A stretch of DNA of 64,000 bases from Thysanoteuthis rhombus (Eukaryota > Mollusca > Cephalopoda > Oegopsida > Thysanoteuthidae), in assembly GCA_963457665.1 (NCBI GenBank), contig OY735228.1, positions 1,214,352-1,278,351 on the forward strand. Reading direction: 5' to 3'. The notes under the pieces were generated by a model. It did not search any database and had not been told where the DNA came from. It was given only the letters and a program-made list of their open reading frames with translations. Position numbers and translations under genes: made by a program. Positions 45,401-53,400 of the stretch are shown piece by piece (position 1 is the stretch's first letter; every line of letters starts with the position of its first letter).

Positions 45401-47449
45401 TACTCAAAGTGTCATGGGAGAAGTGGAGACAGTGGTTTTGTTGTTCCGCCTGTCTGTATTCTGGTTTCATTTTAATTGAGCAGTTTATTATTATAATCCA
45501 CTTGTGGCTTGCTTAGTGAATCAGTTTCACCAAATCCTTGTTAACTGTCCATTTTGGGAACACTTTCTCATCCCTATCTATAGCCAACCTCTCATGACAC
45601 TGGATGTTTGTTAGGACTTTTTGAATTCAGAGTTGTCTGTTTCCCCAACTGGTTGCCAACTATGCCCTACTATTTAACCAGAGCTGGGCTCTTGCCTTTC
45701 TCAAGGGCATGAAATTTTCAAAAATATTCCAATAGTGTGAAGCTTTTTCTTTTTTTTTTTTTTTTCCCCCTCTCTCTAGCTAGTACAATATCCGAGCAGT
45801 TAATGGATGGGGAAAAAACAATTTTACCCCCCTCCCCTTGCTGTGTCATGTGGAAACTGACTTTTAAAAACATTATCTTTTTTACTTCATGAAATAATCT
45901 TCAAAGATTACCAGTTTCACCATGAACAAAATTTTTCTGGGATCATTTTTAGTTATATTTCATGACAGAGATTCCCAACCTTTTGGTCCTCTTAACCTCT
46001 CTGAATGTCTAAGGGGTTTTTCTTTTATCCCTGAAAATTGAGGTGCAAAATTGATAGAATTATAATGATACTAATAAGAGCTCCATTTAATTGATAATGA
46101 AAGTTTTTGGAACTGTCATTTAATATCTTTTTTCAGCTTCATAAAATATTCATTGAATAGTTTTTCAAATATGTCAGTCTTAGATGATTTTTAAAAAAAT
46201 TTTTTTACCTGCATGACTCACCATTAATCCATATTGTAGTAAGGGGCAAGAATGGGTTTGAATAAGATTTATGTATAACTGAGTAGCATAGAAGAAAGAG
46301 GGAGGAGAGCTTACCTAGTTGGTTGTATTTATCTGTATACCATGGCTACACATGCAGAATCCCATGTAGCCCTGGGGGTACATGTACCCCAGTGTGTGAA
46401 GCTGTTTTCTGATGTTTGAATGAATTACATTTGTCTGAATATTCTGATTTGAAATGAGATTCCTTATAAAATCTTTCAGCCTTTGGCGACTCTAACATTG
46501 GCCATTTTTTTTAATTAGCATCTAACCAGTCTGAAGTTTATCACATTGTCCCACGTATCAAATAGATTTTCTCCCTATCTAAGATCATTAATGTCTAGCA
46601 CTCTGCTTTCTTTTCTTGAGGGTGCCAAGCTTTTGTGCACTTAGTAACTTTGAAAGCCTGTAACTTGCATCTCTGTTCATGTATGGCTGACATTGACATG
46701 ACAACACAGCTTTGAACTATGAATGCATTGTCATATGATGAATGATTGGAGTCACCTGCAGTGACACAACAAACTTTTTGTTCGGCAAACAAAATTGTGC
46801 ATATAGTGGTAAGGGTTGACCTGTTTGCTGCTTAGTTTATTTTCTAACATAGTAACTCCTGTTTTTGTTTTTGTCTCCTTTAGAAAAAAAAATGATGAAA
46901 GTAGGTCTTCATTATGTTTCATAGAAAAAAGGATGTCATACTATAGTAAGACAAGTTATCTTGTCCATAGCACTGAAGTGACTACTTGCTAAGAGTTATC
47001 TTTTCTGTGGCTGCCATCAGATCAAGAAAGCAACTTTTGTTTTCATTGTCCATTGTGCAAGAAAACATTTCTCCAGCTAGTCTCTAAGAGTATAATGTGC
47101 TAATTATACAATCTCACTTAGTAAATGTCCCAGTGCAAAAAAAGAAAGAGATACTTACTGCCTGATCCATGTAGTTGTTAATGTATGGTGTCTGTATTGA
47201 GACTTTGATTTTCTTCCATTCACTTTCAGGTTACAGTGATGCATTCCATGCAAGCAGGGTATATGGACAAGGCACAAAAGTACACTGACAAAGCTCTCAT
47301 GCAAATTGAAAAATTAAAAAGTATGTAACCCTGTTGTTATTTAACCTATTGAAGAATTAGTTGCTTAATGCATGAATTGAAATGTCCTAATAGATTTTTA
47401 AAAGAGATTTACAGAACATATATGTATATCTTAGCAGATATAGGACACT

Positions 47450-47487
<38 letters not shown>

Positions 47488-50400
47488 GTATATATGTATA
47501 TATGTATATATGTATATATATATGTATATATATATATATATATATTCCAGTAGTCTTGATAGATTAAATTTTGGTTTATTTAGATTTTTGTTGAAGAAAT
47601 TTGCTTTAGTTAACGACCCAAAGTAGTCTCCCTTTATAACACAGGTGTAGGGGTCCTGAAAAGACAACCGTGTTAGAAACTGAACCATAGATCATCAAAA
47701 CTCTATTACTAGTGCCAAAACAAGTTGATTAGTGAACTGAGGTGTAATTTTCATCGCAAAATTCAAGAAATCCTGTATGAACCACAATTGGATTATATTA
47801 ATTGATTGTTAATTGAAGAAAGTTGATATTTCAGTCAAATTAAGTCTTGATGAAATTCTGTTTTTATTCATGTTTTTTTTTTTTTTTTTTTTTTGGATGT
47901 GGGGGGATGATAATATACGTAAAAAATGATGGGGTCCACCATCTTCCCACCTACTTTATATCGCTAATACCTTTTTATCTTAGTTTTTAATTGTTTTCAT
48001 CACATCTCAACTCTATGTCACTCTATGGCAGTGGGCAAACAGCACTAACCAAAAGAGGGGTGTGATTTTGAATTTCACTGGGGAGGGGGCTTAGTTTTCA
48101 TTTCCAATTAGTGTTCATAGTCAGCCTGATATAATTGTAATAAAAAATCAAAAGGGTAAATAGTAGTCAAAATTAATTCAATGGTTTACAATGTAGCAAT
48201 GCCGTGAATACTGAAGATTTCAATGTAATACAGTCAAGGTATTGCTGTAGAAATGAATTAAACTAAGAAGAAGCTGAAAAAAACACTTTGAATTATAAAG
48301 AGATCTTAAATGGTTTAGATTTTGAACCGTGAAGAAATCTTGAGACAAATTAAGTGCACTCTCAAAGGTATTTCTGTACTTCCTCTAATGATAAAAATGA
48401 ATAATAATCATGTCTCTAAAAGACAACTAGCTGCAATCCTGACATGATTTTATGTATAACTGAGTGAGACTTCAATCAGATAAATGAGAAATCAGCTAGA
48501 TCTAGCCAAAAGATGTCTGATTTGGCAACTTTTTTCAACTAACAGCTTTATTCTCCATCTGGACTACCATGAATAATAATCATGTCTTGTCAGTTTAGAA
48601 ATTGGTTGGTATTGCTGTATCTTTGAAGAATCTATTTTTTTTTTCTCTCTTTCTCTCTTATTCAGTGCTTGATGCTCACCCTCTGCTGTCATCATTCCAA
48701 TTGATGCTGTTGGAACATATTGTTATGTGCCGTCTCATCATGGGGAGTAAATCTGCTGCCATTCAAGAAGTAAGTGCTACTACTGCTCTGTTTCATAGTC
48801 TTATCCTTTCTCCTGGCTCCAGACATAAATCCAGTTGGATAACTCATTTCTGATAATATTGTAACCAGTGCATAGAAGTAATTCTAAAAAGAAATCTTGT
48901 AGATGATTACAAAAAAAGGATTTATATTTCAAACACAGCATTCTGAAGATGATCTGGACAAATTTTGTCTTAATTTCATGATCATTCTCTTTTGAGGATG
49001 ATGTAAATCAGCCATTCATAAAAGGGGCTCTATGACCTCCATGGGGTCTTTGGCACATTTGAAGTGGGGCATTAATTGAAATAATAATTTTTGTCTACAT
49101 GTTTGTGTTCTGTTCTTGACAGGCAATTCATGGTCAAGGTTTTGCATTTCACTGTCAAGTTCCAGGGCCCTTGTTTCTCCGGGCAGCACCTCCCCATTGC
49201 ACTGATGGGTGGGGTCAGGATTGATACCTGATGCTGCCAAAAGGCAAGTGCTGAGAGAACTATTCATAGCCACTTCCCCAGGTGCTGAGAGCCTTGTGCT
49301 GTGATGAGTGGTGTTCCCATACTTGGAAAAAGACCTTATTCAATACAATGATCTTATAATCTCCTTCTAGCAATGAATGTGATTATTTTTCTATTACAAT
49401 TTCATTAATTCTTTGTTGCATTGTGAACAAAGTTTCTTGTCTTCAAATCTGGAGGATTAAAATCCTTCTTGAATGTTGAAAAGTAATAGAATTCTGTTAT
49501 TTTTCCCTTCTATTCAGATCTTCCAAGCGTGCAATGTTTGTCAGCAGCAACCCAGACTTTTCTCTACGCATGGGGCCCAAATCCACACTTTATTGGTAAG
49601 ACTGCTTCATCTTGTATATAAAAAACATTGTTCTTCATTTGCAAGTAAAAGTTTAATCATTTCTGTTGATTAAAGCCATTTTAGGCAAAGTTTCTCATTT
49701 CCCTTTGATTGGTCAATAACTGTCAGCACTCTTTATATGAAGTTATTTAATTCTATGAAGAACTAGCTTGGCCTGTGAATCAAGTTCTTTTTCTTACTTG
49801 TTTGTTTTAGGGTCTTTATGCAATGTCAATGAATTGCATGGAAGCAGCAGAATCCCAGTTTAATACAGCATTTAAAGTAAGTATCAGGGAGATAATCCTT
49901 TCACTCAGACTTTTCTTTTTCCAAAAGAGAATCCTTGTGGGTTGTCTTAATCCTTTCTTTTTGTTGGGTACTTGTTGTCACTTCTTACCACTCCTTATTC
50001 AGTGGAGTGTCAAGTCTCGCCTTTGCATTGTGAGAGAGATTCGTTCTGAAATGAACCTTGTCGTTGTATACAGGAGTGAGATTTCCTTCCAATATAGCAG
50101 GATAATCCTTGTCTCAAATTCCCTTATTTTGAGGAGAGAGGCCTGGAAAACTGGGAGTGTATTGCGTTAGATTGCTCATGTAAAAAAAAGGAGAGTGATA
50201 AAGGATGAATGAATGTAATGTGATCGCTGTCTCCACCTCTTACTGACGCCTTGAGTAAAACTGGAAGATGAGAAATTTAAAAAAAAAAATCAAATGTTTT
50301 AATTCTGCTCCTAAATTGATCTAGACTGTTAAAATAATTTCTGAACTCTGATTATTGCCTTCTTGAAAAGAACTGATGTTTTTCTTTCCTTTGCAGTTGT

Positions 50401-53400
50401 CAACTGATGTTGATTTACGGACATTTGTGAAACTGAATTTAGCCATTGTGTACTTACGGACAAATAGGCCGACAGATTTGATAAGTCTCTTAGAAACCGT
50501 GGTCATGCCCCAGAGAGTTTCCTCATCATCGTAAGTAGAAAGGGGAGGCACATTTCATCAGCTCTTTTACCTTTTGCTATTGTATTCTTATCTTTGATAG
50601 TTTTTTCAAACAAATTCATTTTCTTTTATTTGAGGGAAAATGAAACATTTATGCAAACATGGTGCAAATTGGAAAATTGTGGTCCTAATCCAAATTCTGA
50701 CTAAAGTGAAGAGGGACTTATCATAGAAAAGACAAAGTTCAATTTGTTAATGTAATCGGCTAATATTTAGGTCATGTTTTCTTGTGTTTAGATTACAAAT
50801 ATTTTTAGATGGAATTTTTTGCTTTTAGATTTGGGCCGTTTTATCAGAAAAAAGATTCATTTAAATTGTTATTTTCATATTCAGAGGAAGCCGTTAATTA
50901 TAATCATGGATGAAGTCATCAAATGGTTGATATCAAAATCAATAGATCTCTAATATTTTATCCAAGATGAATTGAAAAATTATGTAAATCATATCAAGTT
51001 TTCATGATATAAAGTTGTTTGTAACAATGAATTTGAATTTATAGTAACGGATGTAAATTATTGAAAATCTTTATATCCTTTGCTTAATGTGTTCAACCAT
51101 TTGTTGTTATCTAAAGTGATCACTATAAGTTGCTACCGCTGTAATTCTTTGATCCTTATGAATTCAGTAGGGGAATGTGTGTAATGATGAATTTTTCATT
51201 ACTTTTTTTGAAGATTTAATTATGTTAACTTTAAAGTTTAAAATTTTGGTTTGTCAAGAGTTAATCAAAAATGAAATCTTCTAAAATCTCTTGTAATTTT
51301 CCGCTCTTCTTTTGCTAATGACAGACTGTCTGTGTATCTTTCGTCTGGTTGTGTCCTAATTGTTTTTGATTTCTTTTCACAGAGACAGGAAAAAATCAAC
51401 AGATAGTGAAATAATGAACAGAATCAGGTATGTTGTTTTTTGAAATGTTTTGAACACATTTTCTTCTTTGTTTATTCCTGTGAACTCCTTGTGGGGCTTT
51501 GGGCTACAATCACCATGCTATTGTTGGAATAGCAAGTGGTTTTTTTTATGAGGTGGAGTTGCTAGCCCCTTGACCAACCGTCTTCATTTACCCAGGTTTG
51601 GGAACGGCTGTGGTGAAACTGTCAGAGTGAGCTCATCTTAGATGGACTGCCTTACAGCGTTAGAAAAAAAAAAAAAAAAAAAGCCCCCCCCCCCAGCTGG
51701 GGGGGGGGTTATGACTCCCTCGAGGACATTAGTACAAAGTGACCTCCAAATTTTGTAGCTTTCTGATTTTTTTCTAATTTCTCCATTTTCTATTTCCCTT
51801 GATTTCTTCCATGGACCTGGAAATAATTTCTCAGTTTGAATAGAAAACACTTCCATATGGATATAACCACAACCCTAACAAAGTAATATTTAATGGCCCA
51901 TTTCACACAATTAATTTCCAGATCATTCAATCTAGCCACATTCTTCAGAAGTCTACAATTGCTGGCTTATCTCCCCTTATTTCAGCTTCACCTCATAACA
52001 TTTTATCACTCAATAAATTACACAATGACAGATTGATCTCCGTCTGCTTATATAATGTCACGTGTGGGAATATTTTTTTTTTTCTAATATTTGTCAAAAT
52101 AATGCTGATTATAAAGTAATCTCCTTTTAATTGATTTTTTTGCGATTGAGTAAAAAAAATCTCTGCTCATTCTTGTTGAACATGATTGAGAAAATGCAGA
52201 GCAACATTATTTTTGATTCTTCCAAATACAAAAGAATTGCAAAAAAATTTCAATGCTACTTTCATTTTTTTGATGGCATGGATAAACTAGCTTCTAACTA
52301 AAGCACAAAATGGCTCTCTTATAGAAATTACAGTGGAAAGTACTTCGAAATAAAAATTTATTTATTTAGTTTCATTCGTAACAAATAGTCCAAAATGAAT
52401 TCATTCTTCATCTTGCCCAAATTTCATAGTTGACATTGTCTTTATTATCTTCTTTTTTTTTCTTTCTTTTTTTTTTCTTTCTTTTTTTTCTTTCTTTTTT
52501 TTCTTTCTTTTTTTTTATTTTCCTTTTTCTAGATAAGCACTCAAAACTTTCTTACAAATATTTGATATATTTCAACTCTTTTGTTATATCATTTTCATTA
52601 GAATCCATTTTTTGGGATAAGTTTTTTAGCTGAACTACTGGCACTGTTACTCCTTTTTAGCTACTGTTAAACATCTACTTTTTATTTTTATTTTTCAGTT
52701 CACATAGTTTACGTGCATCGGCTTTTTATGTCCGTGGTTTGCAAGCGTTTTTTCAAGCCGGCTACAGTGAAGCCAAGTAAGTAATGCTGCTATGATGAGA
52801 AAGTTTAACAAAACGAATGAATGGAAGAGTTTGTTCTTTTGCTCAGTGAATTGGGTGTGGCAATGTGGTCTTGTTATCTTCAAGGCAAAGGCTGTAATGA
52901 TGACACATGTTGCATTCTCACAAACCATTGTCCATAGTCAAATGCACACAGATGGAAGTGTGTATTTGGGTGAATAGAAAGTTTTATGCATATATTGATA
53001 AAAGAATGTGGATATCTAAGTGACATTGGCAAGAAAGAAAAGACGAAGAAGTTAAAGTTGTAAAGCACTAAAGAAAAAACAGGCAATCTATTGAATTGAG
53101 ATTTCCAAGTTTTGCACGAATGGATTTTATTTACACAAAATTATGTGAAAATCACTTTTCTTTTATGACATTGGATAAAAGCATTTGTTCAATTTTTTTT
53201 TAAGTGCTTGGTTAGGGAGGCTCCTGCTTGATTCTACATTACTACCATTCTGAATTTATTTTATTTGACTAGCATCACTGATGTTCCTAATGCACACAAA
53301 CTTGTACTAAGAACATTTCTTGGTTGTCTTTATTTATTAGGTGAAAACTTATCATTAATTATAATTTTTGATTAGTTTCTCTTTATCATTACTTTTTATT

